From Bradyrhizobium canariense (GTDB lineage Bacteria; Pseudomonadota; Alphaproteobacteria; Rhizobiales; Xanthobacteraceae): DNA of 64,000 nucleotides. The notes under the pieces are model-generated. The model searched no databases, was not told the DNA's origin, and saw nothing but the letters and a program-made list of their open reading frames with translations. The position numbers were made by a program, and so were the translations under genes. How positions within the stretch are numbered: position 1 is the first letter of the stretch; every line of letters starts with the position of its first letter. The stretch lies in contig NZ_LT629750.1 of assembly GCF_900105125.1 (NCBI RefSeq), forward strand, positions 806,001 to 870,000, given 5' to 3'. Shown in pieces: positions 1-8,216 of the stretch.

Positions 1-199
1 TGGCGTCATCGCGCATGATGAAATCGAGCACATGCGCGAGAAATTGTGGATCCTTGGCGGCCGTACGCAACGTTTCGGGCCCAATCCCGCTTTCAGCCAG
101 GAACAAGCCCAAGCGCTCGGGCTCTCCGGCGATGAAGGAAAGCGCCTGAACGGCAACGATTTCAGCTACTTCGCGAGGGTTGTGAACAGGTTTCTTCAA
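1..199 (-). CDS. DUF3572-like protein, N-terminal part (runs off the window)
   Basis: Reading leftward from a TTG codon at 199, the frame stays open to the window edge, giving about 66 residues that begin LKKPVHNPREVAEIVAVQAL and include SFIAGEPERLGLFLAESGIG. This composition matches my memory of the short DUF3572 proteins that sit divergently upstream of divK in Bradyrhizobium. A stop codon lies only 12 codons upstream with no ATG or GTG between, so TTG is the only plausible start. The gene is truncated by the window. Function is unknown; the family name is from recollection, not a search. Confidence 0.6.
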   Translation of the reverse strand, partial: MKKPVHNPREVAEIVAVQALSFIAGEPERLGLFLAESGIGPETLRTAAKDPQFLAHVLDFIMRDDA

Positions 200-423
200 T
201 TGTCCTGTTTGCCTTTCTGTAACTTCTGGTCTCTATTTTTAAAACCATCATGCCCGAGTCTGCGAAAAATGTTCAAGCAAGTGCAAACCGCCGCACCGAA
301 AGATACCGCCGCAGCTTAACGGGTTAGAGCGAATCTGGCGCTAGTTTGAATTCACTTTTTAACACGCTTGGTGCGATGGTTGATGCGCCGCATGCGGGCC
401 GAACAACGGGATTGGAGGGACGG

Positions 424-789
424 ATGGCCAAAACCGTCCTGATCGTGGAGGACAACGAGCTCAATATGAAGCTCTTTCGCGATCTCCTGGAAGCGCATGG
501 CTATCAGACGTCCGGGACCAGCAACGGTTTCGAGGCGCTTGATCTGGTCCGCAAGCTGCGTCCGGATCTCGTTCTCATGGATATTCAGTTGCCACAGGTG
601 TCCGGCCTCGAAGTGACAAAATGGATCAAGGACGATCCGGAGCTGCGCGCGATTCCGGTGGTCGCGGTCACGGCGTTCGCGATGAAGGGCGATGAAGAGC
701 GTATCCGCGAAGGCGGCTGTGAGGCTTATTTGTCCAAACCGATTTCCGTAGGCAAATTTATTGAGACCGTTCGACGCTTTGTAGGTTAG
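424..789 (+). CDS. divK: Single-domain response regulator DivK
   Basis: The 121-residue protein is one receiver domain. It has the acidic pocket (VEDN, residues 9-10), the phospho-acceptor Asp53 in LMDIQLP, the switch Thr in VTAF and Lys in LSKP. DivK is the cytoplasmic shuttle of the alphaproteobacterial cell-cycle phosphorelay, phosphorylated and dephosphorylated by PleC/DivJ-type kinases and feeding CtrA control. The start at 424 is preceded by a strong GGAGGGA ribosome site; an upstream in-frame ATG at 346 lacks one. pleD begins 10 bases after the stop, so the two are co-transcribed, as in Caulobacter. Confidence 0.96.
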   Translation: MAKTVLIVEDNELNMKLFRDLLEAHGYQTSGTSNGFEALDLVRKLRPDLVLMDIQLPQVSGLEVTKWIKDDPELRAIPVVAVTAFAMKGDEERIREGGCEAYLSKPISVGKFIETVRRFVG

Positions 790-799
790 GGGAATTGCG

Positions 800-2173
800 A
801 TGTCTGCGCGTATCCTGGTTGTCGACGACGTGCCCGCCAACGTCAAGCTGCTGGAAGCCCGCCTGTCGGCCGAATATTTCGACGTCCTGACCGCGAGCAA
901 CGGCACCGAGGCGCTTGAGCTCTGCGCGCGCGCCGACTGCGACATGATCCTGCTCGACGTCATGATGCCCGACATCGACGGCTTCGAGGTCTGCCGCCGG
1001 CTGAAGTCGAATCCGGCCACGCATTTCATTCCGGTTGTCATGATCACGGCGCTCGACAGTCCGGCCGATCGCGTCCGCGGCCTCGAGGCCGGCGCCGACG
1101 ATTTCCTGACCAAGCCGGTGTCCGACATCGTGCTGATCGCGCGGGTGCGTTCGCTGACCCGGCTGAAGATGATGACCGATGAGCTGCGCATGCGCGCCAT
1201 CACCTCGCTCGAGATCGGCGTCCAGGCCCCGGAGCGTAGCGCTGTGGCCGACACCGGGAAGGGCGGCCGTATCCTGCTGGTCGACGACCGAGCGTCGTCC
1301 TATGAGCGGCTGGCGCCGGTGCTGAGCACGGAGCATACCGTCGACGTCGAAACCAATCCTGCGGAAGCGCTGTTTCATGCCGCCGAAGGCAATTACGATC
1401 TGCTGATCGTCTCGCTTGGCCTGGAGAATTTCGACGGCTTGCGGCTGTGCAGCCAGGCGCGCTCGCTGGAACGGACCCGCCAGGTGCCGATCCTCGCGAT
1501 CGCGGATGCCGACAACAATACGCGGCTGCTCCGTGGCCTCGAGATCGGCGTCAACGATTATCTGCTGCGGCCCGTCGACAAAAACGAGTTGCTGGCGCGC
1601 GCGCGCACCCAGATCCGCAAACGGCGCTATACCGATCATCTGCGCGACAACGTACAGAACTCGATCGAGATGGCGATCACCGATGCGCTGACCGGCCTGC
1701 ATAATCGCCGCTACATGGAGAGCCATCTGGGAACGCTGGCCGAACAGGCCTCAAGCCGCGGCAAACCGCTGGCGCTGATGATGCTCGACATCGATTATTT
1801 CAAATCGATCAACGACAATTACGGCCACGATGCCGGCGACGACGTGTTGCGCGAATTCGCTGTCCGGATCCGCAAATCGATCCGTGGCATCGATCTCGCC
1901 TGCCGCTACGGCGGCGAGGAGTTCGTGATCGTGATGCCGGAGACCGACCTGCACGTCGCGGGCATGGTGGCGGAACGGCTGCGGCGTTCGATCGCGGGCG
2001 AGCCTTTCGCGGTCAACAAGGGCACCAAGCGCATCGACGTCACGATCTCGATCGGGCTGTCGACACTCGAAGTCAAAGGCGAGGCCGTCGCCGATGTGCT
2101 CAAGCGCGCGGATATCGCGCTCTACCGCGCCAAAAACGACGGCCGCAACCGGGTGGTCGCGGCCGCGGCCTGA
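800..2173 (+). CDS. pleD: Diguanylate cyclase response regulator PleD
   Basis: The 457-residue protein has a REC-REC-GGDEF layout. REC1 (about 1-120) carries Asp53 in LLDVMMPD. REC2 (about 153-270) has Ser where the phospho-acceptor should be (LLIVSLGLENFDG), so it is probably an adaptor for dimerisation. The C-terminal cyclase has GGEEF at 371-375 and an RGID inhibitory site at 362-365, five residues upstream, which predicts product inhibition by c-di-GMP. It makes c-di-GMP from GTP and in Caulobacter drives pole development. The adjacent divK matches the known operon. Confidence 0.96.
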   Translation: MSARILVVDDVPANVKLLEARLSAEYFDVLTASNGTEALELCARADCDMILLDVMMPDIDGFEVCRRLKSNPATHFIPVVMITALDSPADRVRGLEAGADDFLTKPVSDIVLIARVRSLTRLKMMTDELRMRAITSLEIGVQAPERSAVADTGKGGRILLVDDRASSYERLAPVLSTEHTVDVETNPAEALFHAAEGNYDLLIVSLGLENFDGLRLCSQARSLERTRQVPILAIADADNNTRLLRGLEIGVNDYLLRPVDKNELLARARTQIRKRRYTDHLRDNVQNSIEMAITDALTGLHNRRYMESHLGTLAEQASSRGKPLALMMLDIDYFKSINDNYGHDAGDDVLREFAVRIRKSIRGIDLACRYGGEEFVIVMPETDLHVAGMVAERLRRSIAGEPFAVNKGTKRIDVTISIGLSTLEVKGEAVADVLKRADIALYRAKNDGRNRVVAAAA

Positions 2174-2254
2174 ACTGGCAGCCTGTCGGAGCGGTCGCGC
2201 GAGCGAACGCCTGACCGCTCGCGAAGCACGCGCTGCGACAATCGTCCTCGCCGG

Positions 2255-3607
2255 TCAGGCCGCGCGAACGGTATTGAGAAATCTGTCGACTTCGAGCTTG
2301 AGGCGGTTGCTTTCCTGAGAGAGCGATTGTGCCGACGCGAGGACCTGCGACGAGGCAGAGCCGGTCTCGCGAGCCCCATGGTTGACCTCGCTGATATTAG
2401 CGGCGACCTTGCCGGTTCCACCCGCGACCTCCTGGACGTTGCGTGAGATTTCCCGGGTGGCGACGCCCTGTTGTTCGACCGCTGCGGCGACGCTGACGGC
2501 GATATCGGAGATCTGCCGGATCGTGCCGCCGATCCGCTTGATCGCCGCAACTGAAGCCTGCGTTGCCGTTTGGATGCCCGCGATCTGCTGGCCGATATCG
2601 TCGGTGGCCCTGGCAGTCTGCGAGGCGAGCGCCTTGACCTCTGAGGCAACCACGGCGAAGCCGCGCCCGGCTTCGCCTGCGCGCGCGGCCTCGATGGTGG
2701 CGTTCAACGCCAGAAGGTTGGTCTGCTCGGCAATAGACGTGATGAGCTTCAAGACATCGCCAATGCGGTCGGCCGTGCGGGACAACTCGCTGATGTCGGC
2801 ATCGGTTTGTTCCGCCTGACGCACCGCTTCTTCGGCGATCGCGGTTGATTTGCCGACCTGACGGCCGATTTCGTTGACCGACGAAGCCATTTGTTCGGTC
2901 GCGGATGCGACAGACTGAACATTGGTGGAGACCTGATCGGAGGCGGTGGCAACGGCCGCCGAGAGCGACTCGGTCATCTCCGCGGTTTTCGTCAGGGTGC
3001 CCGCGGATGCCTCCAGTTCGGTCGAAGCGGCAGAAACCGTGTTGATGATTTGGCCGACGGCGGACTCGAAATCGTCGGCGATCCGCCGTACCGCCGTTTG
3101 CTGTTCCTGCTTGGCGGCTTCGAGATAAACCGAGATCGCGAGATCCATGTCGAGCATCGCCGCACGGGTGATCGCGCCTTGCAGCGCGGCTTTCTTCTCC
3201 CGCGAAGCATTGCCTGCGAACCAGCCTTGTCCAGTTTCCATTTCGATCGCCCGCAGCATTTCGGTCAGGATCATGGAATAACCGGCGATGTACCAGCGCG
3301 GTTCGAGACCCAGCCGATTGTGCGCCCGGCCAATCCGCGTCACCGATTGGACATAGGCCTCGTCAAACCTGCCGGTCGCAATCGAGGTCCAGTGGTTGAT
3401 CTGGGCTTGCTTGGCGTGGCGAACCGTCGCCTCGTTGGGAAACAATCCGGCGATCCGTGGATACTTCAGGATCGACGCGTAAAACCGGTCGAGAATTCCT
3501 GGCAAGGCACTGGCTATCAATGGCTGCAGTTCGTGCAGCGCTTCTCGTGTGGCGTTATCGATACCGATGAAGTCGAGGCGAGATCGGATGGATTGTTCGT
3601 CGTTCAT
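2255..3607 (-). CDS. Globin-coupled methyl-accepting chemotaxis protein (soluble, HemAT-like)
   Basis: The 450-residue protein has no membrane segment. The N-terminal 1-170 resembles the sensor globin of HemAT receptors, with a proximal-His motif [13 protein letters not shown] (His96) and an aromatic-rich helix WYIAGYSMI. After a short linker come a long coiled coil and the MCP signalling tip [19 protein letters not shown]. It probably binds heme-oxygen and controls a cytoplasmic CheA/CheW array. The start is ATG 3607 because the globin fold begins there; in-frame codons upstream look non-coding. No che gene is adjacent. Its 3' end faces pleD, so it is convergent with it. Confidence 0.9.
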   Translation of the reverse strand: MNDEQSIRSRLDFIGIDNATREALHELQPLIASALPGILDRFYASILKYPRIAGLFPNEATVRHAKQAQINHWTSIATGRFDEAYVQSVTRIGRAHNRLGLEPRWYIAGYSMILTEMLRAIEMETGQGWFAGNASREKKAALQGAITRAAMLDMDLAISVYLEAAKQEQQTAVRRIADDFESAVGQIINTVSAASTELEASAGTLTKTAEMTESLSAAVATASDQVSTNVQSVASATEQMASSVNEIGRQVGKSTAIAEEAVRQAEQTDADISELSRTADRIGDVLKLITSIAEQTNLLALNATIEAARAGEAGRGFAVVASEVKALASQTARATDDIGQQIAGIQTATQASVAAIKRIGGTIRQISDIAVSVAAAVEQQGVATREISRNVQEVAGGTGKVAANISEVNHGARETGSASSQVLASAQSLSQESNRLKLEVDRFLNTVRAA

Positions 3608-3839
3608 CGGTTTTCCACTGTTCGATTGGAGTAAGGCAAATGATTCGGCCCACAAAACCGTAATGCGCCAAATCCAAAGTTTCGGTTGCGGCCTCTGGTC
3701 GATCGATGTCTGAAAACTCACAATCGTACGCTGCCACGCGCATGGCTGCGTTGTGCCCAGGCCATGGTTTGATCGCGCTTTGGTGGAGCGAATATCCCGC
3801 GTACAGTCAGACGTGTGGCGTCGCTGCCTGGATTCGAAT

Positions 3840-4445
3840 TCAGCCGGTCTGGCTGACGCGCGGTGTTTGCGCGATATTCGAACCGCCGCTTCCGATCCCT
3901 GCATTCGCCAATAGCACCCGCGCGGCTTCTTTCGCCGCGCGCGCCATCGACGGATCGTCGCGCACCAGGTCCTGCGCGATGGAGCCGTCGACGAGCAATG
4001 TGAGTTGTGTCGCAAGGCCTTCCGCGTCCGTGGCGCCGAGCAGCAGCAGCAGATCACGAAACCAGACGCGGCGGCTTTCCTTGAACGCGATCGCGATCTT
4101 TTTCACCGCCCGATCTTTGGTGCCGAGTTCGGCCACCGCGTTGACAAAGGGGCAACCGCGAAAATCCTTGCTGGCGAAGCGCCGTTCCAGCGAATCGAAG
4201 GTGCCGAGAATCTGTTCGATCGGCGACTTGTCGGAGGCCCGAGGCTGCACGAAGCGGCGCATCAGATACGCCGATACCAACTCGTCCTTTGACGGAAAGT
4301 GATTATAGAGCGTGCGCTTGCTGATGCCGATTTCGGCGGCAATGGTATCGACACCGACGGCGCGAATGCCCTGCAAATAAAACAGCCGGTCGGCGGTTTC
4401 GAGAATCCGGTCTTTCATGGCCGGTTTTTCGGGCGTGGACATCAT
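3840..4445 (-). CDS. TetR-family transcriptional repressor
   Basis: The 201-residue protein has a TetR N-terminal helix-turn-helix at about 10-57 ([20 protein letters not shown], then [16 protein letters not shown]). The C-terminal ligand-binding half is of the type seen in small TetR regulators of exporters. It is divergent from an MFS transporter 135 bp away. Two near-identical palindromes lie in the gap, one overlapping its own start codon, so autorepression and repression of the transporter are likely. The ligand is unknown. ATG 4445 and 4442 are both possible starts. Confidence 0.92.
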   Translation of the reverse strand: MMSTPEKPAMKDRILETADRLFYLQGIRAVGVDTIAAEIGISKRTLYNHFPSKDELVSAYLMRRFVQPRASDKSPIEQILGTFDSLERRFASKDFRGCPFVNAVAELGTKDRAVKKIAIAFKESRRVWFRDLLLLLGATDAEGLATQLTLLVDGSIAQDLVRDDPSMARAAKEAARVLLANAGIGSGGSNIAQTPRVSQTG

Positions 4446-4463
4446 TACACAGACCTGTGTTAT
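4444..4463. promoter_or_regulatory. TetR operator 1 (palindrome)
   Basis: ATTACACAGACCTGTGTTAT is a near-perfect palindrome with core arms ACACAG/CTGTGT. It overlaps the tetR start codon and shares 17 of 20 bases with the second site at 4498-4517. Two copies of one palindrome in a tetR/transporter intergenic region is the usual operator arrangement. Binding by the adjacent TetR is inferred. Confidence 0.75.
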
Positions 4464-4497
4464 CTAGCTCTTGACAGCGGAGCTGCCTCACCTTTTA

Positions 4498-4517
4498 ATT
4501 ACACAGATCGGTGTAAT
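4498..4517. promoter_or_regulatory. TetR operator 2 (palindrome)
   Basis: ATTACACAGATCGGTGTAAT has perfect 7-bp arms (ATTACAC/GTGTAAT). It lies 54 bp centre-to-centre from operator 1 and about 65 bp before the MFS start codon, in a position to block the transporter promoter. It is read here as the second site for the divergent TetR repressor. Confidence 0.75.
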
Positions 4518-4580
4518 CAAGCCGATGCGACGCCAAGTCCCGGTTTTTTGAAGCGGCGGCCAAAAGGGGAAACAAGAACA

Positions 4581-5813
4581 ATGCTCCTGCTGCGAACCTT
4601 GCGTCCCGCGCTTCCCATTCTGATCGGCGCGTCGTTGATGCTCACATTGAGCATGGGCCTGCGCCAGAGCCTTGGCATCTTCCTGCAGCCGCTGACCCAT
4701 GACGTCGGGATCTCCGTTTCCGACTTCACGCTGGCGGTCGCTGTGCAAAACCTTGCCTGGGGGTTCCTGCAGCCGCTCGCGGGCGCGATGACCGTGCGTT
4801 ACGGCTTTCGCACGATCATGGTGCTGGGTGCGATGCTCTACATCGCAGGCCTTGCCCTGATGGCAAGCGCGCATGGCTTTATCAGCATCTTGATCGGGGC
4901 GGGCGTTCTGATCGGGACGTCGCTGGCATGCACCGCGGCGGCCATCGCCATGTCGGTGGCGGCGCGCGCGGTGCCCGCGACGGTGCGCAGCACAGTGCTC
5001 GGTATCGTATCGGCGGCGGGATCGCTGGGCTCGTTGCTGGCGGCGCCGATCGGGCAGGTGCTGAGCGAAGGCTATGGCTGGCGCACCGGGCTGGCCGGTT
5101 TTGTGATTCTGTCGCTCGGACTGCTTCCGGCGGCCTGGTTCGCCGGCGGCGTCGACAGGATTCCATTGCCGAAGCCTGCTTCCGATGACATCGGCGCCGC
5201 GTCGGCCGGTGCCGCGGCGAAGACCGCGTTTGGCAATGCGTCCTTCGTGGTGATGACATCAGCCTATTTCGTCTGCGGCATGCAGCTCGTCTTCATCACC
5301 ACGCATCTGCCGTCCTATCTCGCGATCTGCGGCATGGATCCGATGCTGAGCGCGCAGACGCTGGGCGTGATCGGCGGCTTCAACGTGCTCGGCAGCCTGT
5401 TTTTCGGCTGGGCCGGCCAGCGCTGGAACAAGCTGGCGCTGCTTGGCGCGATCTATATCGCGCGCTCGCTGGTGCTCGCCTGGTACTTCATGCTGCCGCC
5501 ATCGCCGGCGACGACGCTGTTGTTCGGCGCGATGATGGGATTTCTCTGGCTCGGCGTTGGGCCGCTGGTGGCGGGTGCCGTGGCCGAGATGTTCGGGCTG
5601 CGCTGGCAGGCGATGATCCAGGGGCTCGCCTTCATGAGCCATCAGCTCGGTAGCTTCCTTGGCGCCTATGGTGGCGGCCTGATCTACGACGCGCTCGGCT
5701 CTTACGACATGGCTTGGCGGATCGGCGTTGCCGTCGGACTGGCGGCGGGGATTATCCAGGTCGCTTTCGCGCTGATCCGGCCGTCGCACCCGCCCTTGTT
5801 GCGAGCGGCGTAG
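4581..5813 (+). CDS. MFS transporter (drug or metabolite exporter)
   Basis: The 410-residue protein is hydrophobic throughout, with about 12 predicted membrane helices in two halves and a central loop near 195-215 (DRIPLPKPASDD). It looks like the MFS clade that includes YbfB/CynX-type permeases. Start ATG 4581 follows AAGGGGAAACAAGAACA. An upstream extension of the same frame runs through the operator region and is not coding. Control by the divergent TetR regulator is likely. The substrate cannot be told from sequence. Confidence 0.92.
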   Translation: MLLLRTLRPALPILIGASLMLTLSMGLRQSLGIFLQPLTHDVGISVSDFTLAVAVQNLAWGFLQPLAGAMTVRYGFRTIMVLGAMLYIAGLALMASAHGFISILIGAGVLIGTSLACTAAAIAMSVAARAVPATVRSTVLGIVSAAGSLGSLLAAPIGQVLSEGYGWRTGLAGFVILSLGLLPAAWFAGGVDRIPLPKPASDDIGAASAGAAAKTAFGNASFVVMTSAYFVCGMQLVFITTHLPSYLAICGMDPMLSAQTLGVIGGFNVLGSLFFGWAGQRWNKLALLGAIYIARSLVLAWYFMLPPSPATTLLFGAMMGFLWLGVGPLVAGAVAEMFGLRWQAMIQGLAFMSHQLGSFLGAYGGGLIYDALGSYDMAWRIGVAVGLAAGIIQVAFALIRPSHPPLLRAA

Positions 5814-6349
5814 GAGCGCCGCAACTCATTCGCGAGCCCCTGCTGCCGGGTGCCATCAAGTTAAGCGGCAGCGAGATTTGCCCTTTTTTTGAGCAGTCAT
5901 CTGCCTTCAGAAACGGCAGCGACAAGCCTTTTCCTGAACCCGCAAACCGGGATCCGAGAAGATTCAGTGGGTTATCCGAGTGCCATGGATGGCACGAATC
6001 TTGATTAATCGTTGGCCAAGAATTGGAGGTGGAAACCGTCGTTGACGTTTTCCGACCTTGGCGACCCAGGGAAAAGGCCGACAGCCATGAGGCGAGTCGC
6101 CGCCAATCGCCAGCCGGTGAAACTCGGCGACTTTACCGCCGTGCCGAGCATCTTGAGCTTTGCGCCAAAGATCAGGACCGATCGCGCCGCCACCTTGAGC
6201 CGCCGGGCAGCGATCATGGCAGCACTTCCAAACATCGCGAGAACGGGACGGGCAGGCGACATCAGGAATTTCGCTTCGCCGTCGAGCGCGCCGTTTCTGT
6301 TCGCAAGCTCCACAGGCGTTCACCGACATCTCTTGGGACGAGGAGGAAG
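5814..6349. other. Long intergenic region upstream of amtB
   Basis: These 536 bases hold no convincing gene. Open frames on both strands at 6005-6353 overlap one another, have poor ribosome sites and show no recognisable family. The region contains a sigma54-like element near 5990, and its 3' end carries the amtB ribosome site AGGAGGAAG. A long leader or a second promoter for amtB is plausible. Confidence 0.5.
5990..6004 (+). promoter_or_regulatory. Possible sigma54 (-24/-12) promoter for amtB
   Basis: TGGCACGAATCTTGA matches the -24/-12 consensus TGGCAC-N5-TTGC except for the last base (A for C). Just before it, TGCCATGGATGGCA is palindromic. Nitrogen-regulated amtB genes commonly use RpoN and NtrC. 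The element lies about 345 bp upstream of the start codon, further than usual, so this is tentative. Confidence 0.35.
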
Positions 6350-7747
6350 ATGATGGAATTAACGACATATGCGCGCCAAAGGCTCGTGACATCGGTGGCC
6401 GCTCTCCTGGGCATTGCGCTTCTCTGTTTTTTACTCAGTGACATCGCGCTCGCGGAAGACGCGGCGGCCCCTCCGGCCTGCGGAGGCAAGATTCTGGAAA
6501 ACTGCACTCCGAACTCCGGCGACACCGCGTGGATGCTCACATCGGTTGCGCTGGTGTTGATGATGACGGTCCCCGGCCTCGGGCTGTTCTATGGCGGCAT
6601 GGTGCGCAAGAAGAATGTCGGTGACACGGTAATGACCAGCTTTGCCGTGACCTGCCTCGTGACGATTCTTTTCGCGATCCTCACCTACAGCCTGGCGTTT
6701 CGCGCCGGCACTCCCTTTCTCGGTGGCCTCGACCGCATGTTTCTCAAGGACATCCTGAGCGACATCGGCAAGGGCGGCATCGGCAATCCCAATCCGCTTG
6801 CCGCGACAATCCCGGAGAGCGTGTACATCTGCTTTCAGATGACCTTCGCCATCATTACGCCGGCGCTCATTGCCGGTGCGTTCGCCGAGCGCATGAAATT
6901 CTCGGCCATGCTCTGGTTCATCGGTCTGTGGGCGATTTTCGTCTATGCGCCAATCGCGCACTGGGTGTGGGGTCCTGACGGGATCTTCTCGTCCGGCAAC
7001 GATGCCGCCTGGGTTAAGGTGCTCGACTTCGCCGGCGGGACCGTCGTGCATATCAACGCCGGCGTGGCCGGGCTGATGTGCGCCATCATGCTCGGCAAGC
7101 GCAAAGAGACCGGGCCGGCGCACAACATGGTGCTGACCTTCATCGGCGCCGCTCTGCTGTGGGTCGGCTGGTTCGGTTTCAATGCCGGCTCGGCCGTCAC
7201 CGCAGGGATGCAGGCTGGCATGGCGATGTTGGTGACCCAGATCGCCACGGCCGTCGCCGGTTTCACCTGGATGCTGGTGGAATGGGCGCTGAAGGGCAAG
7301 CCGACCGTCATCGGCATCTGTTCCGGTGCGGTGGCCGGTCTTGTTGCCATCACGCCGGCTTCCGGTTTCGTCGGCCCCGTGGGTGCCTTTGCAATCGGAA
7401 TTGCCGCAGGCGTGTTCTGCTATTGGGGATGCACCGGCTTGAAGCACATGTTCAGCTATGACGACGCGCTGGATTGCTTCGGCGTGCATGCCGTTGGCGG
7501 CATCGTCGGGGCGTTGCTGACCGGGGTGTTTGCGGTCGAGCAATATGGCGGGACCGCGGGTGCTCTCGAGGGCAACATCGGTCAGTTCTTCAACCAATGC
7601 ATCGGAGTTGCCACCGTCTTCATCTATGACGCCGTCGTCAGCCTGATCATCCTCTTCGTGGTCAAGATATTCGTTGGCCTGCGGGTGTCGGAGGACACCG
7701 AGCGCGAGGGCCTCGATCTCGCGTTGCATGGCGAAGTGGTGCAGTAA
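6350..7747 (+). CDS. amtB: Ammonium transporter AmtB
   Basis: The 465-residue protein begins with a cleavable signal (about 1-35, ending near IALAEDAA), followed by 11 membrane helices, as in Amt proteins. The pore twin histidines are present: His234 in VVHINAGVAG and His380 in FGVHAVGGIVG. The C-terminal tail is of the type that contacts GlnK. It conducts ammonium/ammonia across the inner membrane. An AGGAGGAAG ribosome site precedes ATG 6350 and ATG 6353. The glnK gene that usually precedes amtB is absent on this side. Confidence 0.95.
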   Translation: MMELTTYARQRLVTSVAALLGIALLCFLLSDIALAEDAAAPPACGGKILENCTPNSGDTAWMLTSVALVLMMTVPGLGLFYGGMVRKKNVGDTVMTSFAVTCLVTILFAILTYSLAFRAGTPFLGGLDRMFLKDILSDIGKGGIGNPNPLAATIPESVYICFQMTFAIITPALIAGAFAERMKFSAMLWFIGLWAIFVYAPIAHWVWGPDGIFSSGNDAAWVKVLDFAGGTVVHINAGVAGLMCAIMLGKRKETGPAHNMVLTFIGAALLWVGWFGFNAGSAVTAGMQAGMAMLVTQIATAVAGFTWMLVEWALKGKPTVIGICSGAVAGLVAITPASGFVGPVGAFAIGIAAGVFCYWGCTGLKHMFSYDDALDCFGVHAVGGIVGALLTGVFAVEQYGGTAGALEGNIGQFFNQCIGVATVFIYDAVVSLIILFVVKIFVGLRVSEDTEREGLDLALHGEVVQ

Positions 7748-7771
7748 AACTTATCAAGAAGGTGTCCCGGA

Positions 7772-7790
7772 GCGGCGGCATTTCCGCCGC
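7772..7790. other. Hairpin downstream of amtB
   Basis: GCGGCGG-CATTT-CCGCCGC is a perfect 7-bp GC-rich stem 25 bases after the amtB stop. It is followed by an A-run rather than a T-run on the plus strand, so it is not a classical terminator for amtB. It may stabilise the mRNA 3' end. Confidence 0.4.
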
Positions 7791-7824
7791 CGAACTCGGG
7801 GAAAAAAATAGGGCGGAAGCAATA

Positions 7825-7852
7825 CAAGCACCCGGGCCTTGACGGGTGCTTG
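7825..7852 (+). promoter_or_regulatory. Hairpin just upstream of the DUF6745 unit
   Basis: CAAGCACCCG pairs perfectly with CGGGTGCTTG across an 8-base loop. It ends 6 bases before the AAGGAGGTG ribosome site of the gene starting at 7869. It could terminate amtB transcription or act as a leader element; no T-run follows, which weakens the terminator reading. Confidence 0.45.
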
Positions 7853-7868
7853 AGCGCAAGGAGGTGTC

Positions 7869-8216
7869 ATGATGACCGAGATCTTCGCGCAAGGTGATCT
7901 GTTGATCGAGCGCGTCCCCGATGTCGCGCCATCGGGAACGGTCGAGGAAAATGCTGAAGGCGCGCCAGTCGTGCTGGCGGAGGGCGAGGAAACCGGCCAC
8001 CGCCATGCGATCTGCGAGCGCGTAACCATGTTTCGCGATGACAGACTCGCACGCGACATACCTGCAGGCCTCTACATTGGGCATGTCCAGGTCAGCTCTG
8101 CCTATGCAAGGGTGACGCATGATGAGCATGCGCCGCTTACCTTGCCGCGAGGAACCTATCGCGTTCGCCGACAGCGCGAGCTTGGACCACGGGATGCGCG
8201 TGTCCTTGCCGACTGA
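7869..8216 (+). CDS. Conserved hypothetical protein, partner of the DUF6745-like gene
   Basis: The 115-residue soluble protein contains QGDLLIERV, GEETGHRHAI and HDEHAPLTLPRGTYRVRRQRE. The conserved-looking histidines (HRHA and HDEH) suggest a compact beta-rich domain with a possible metal site, but no function is known to me. An excellent ribosome site (AAGGAGGTG) precedes ATG 7869. It overlaps the next gene by 23 bases, which implies translational coupling. I recall such a protein directly upstream of DUF6745 genes in related genomes, so the pair is probably functional together. Confidence 0.8.
   Translation: MMTEIFAQGDLLIERVPDVAPSGTVEENAEGAPVVLAEGEETGHRHAICERVTMFRDDRLARDIPAGLYIGHVQVSSAYARVTHDEHAPLTLPRGTYRVRRQRELGPRDARVLAD

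Noticed and set aside
3706..4302. 198-codon plus-strand frame
   Set aside because: It is antisense to the tetR gene and has no family signal.
6005..6353. Overlapping small frames on both strands upstream of amtB
   Set aside because: They share the same bases, lack ribosome sites and show no family features; probably leader DNA.
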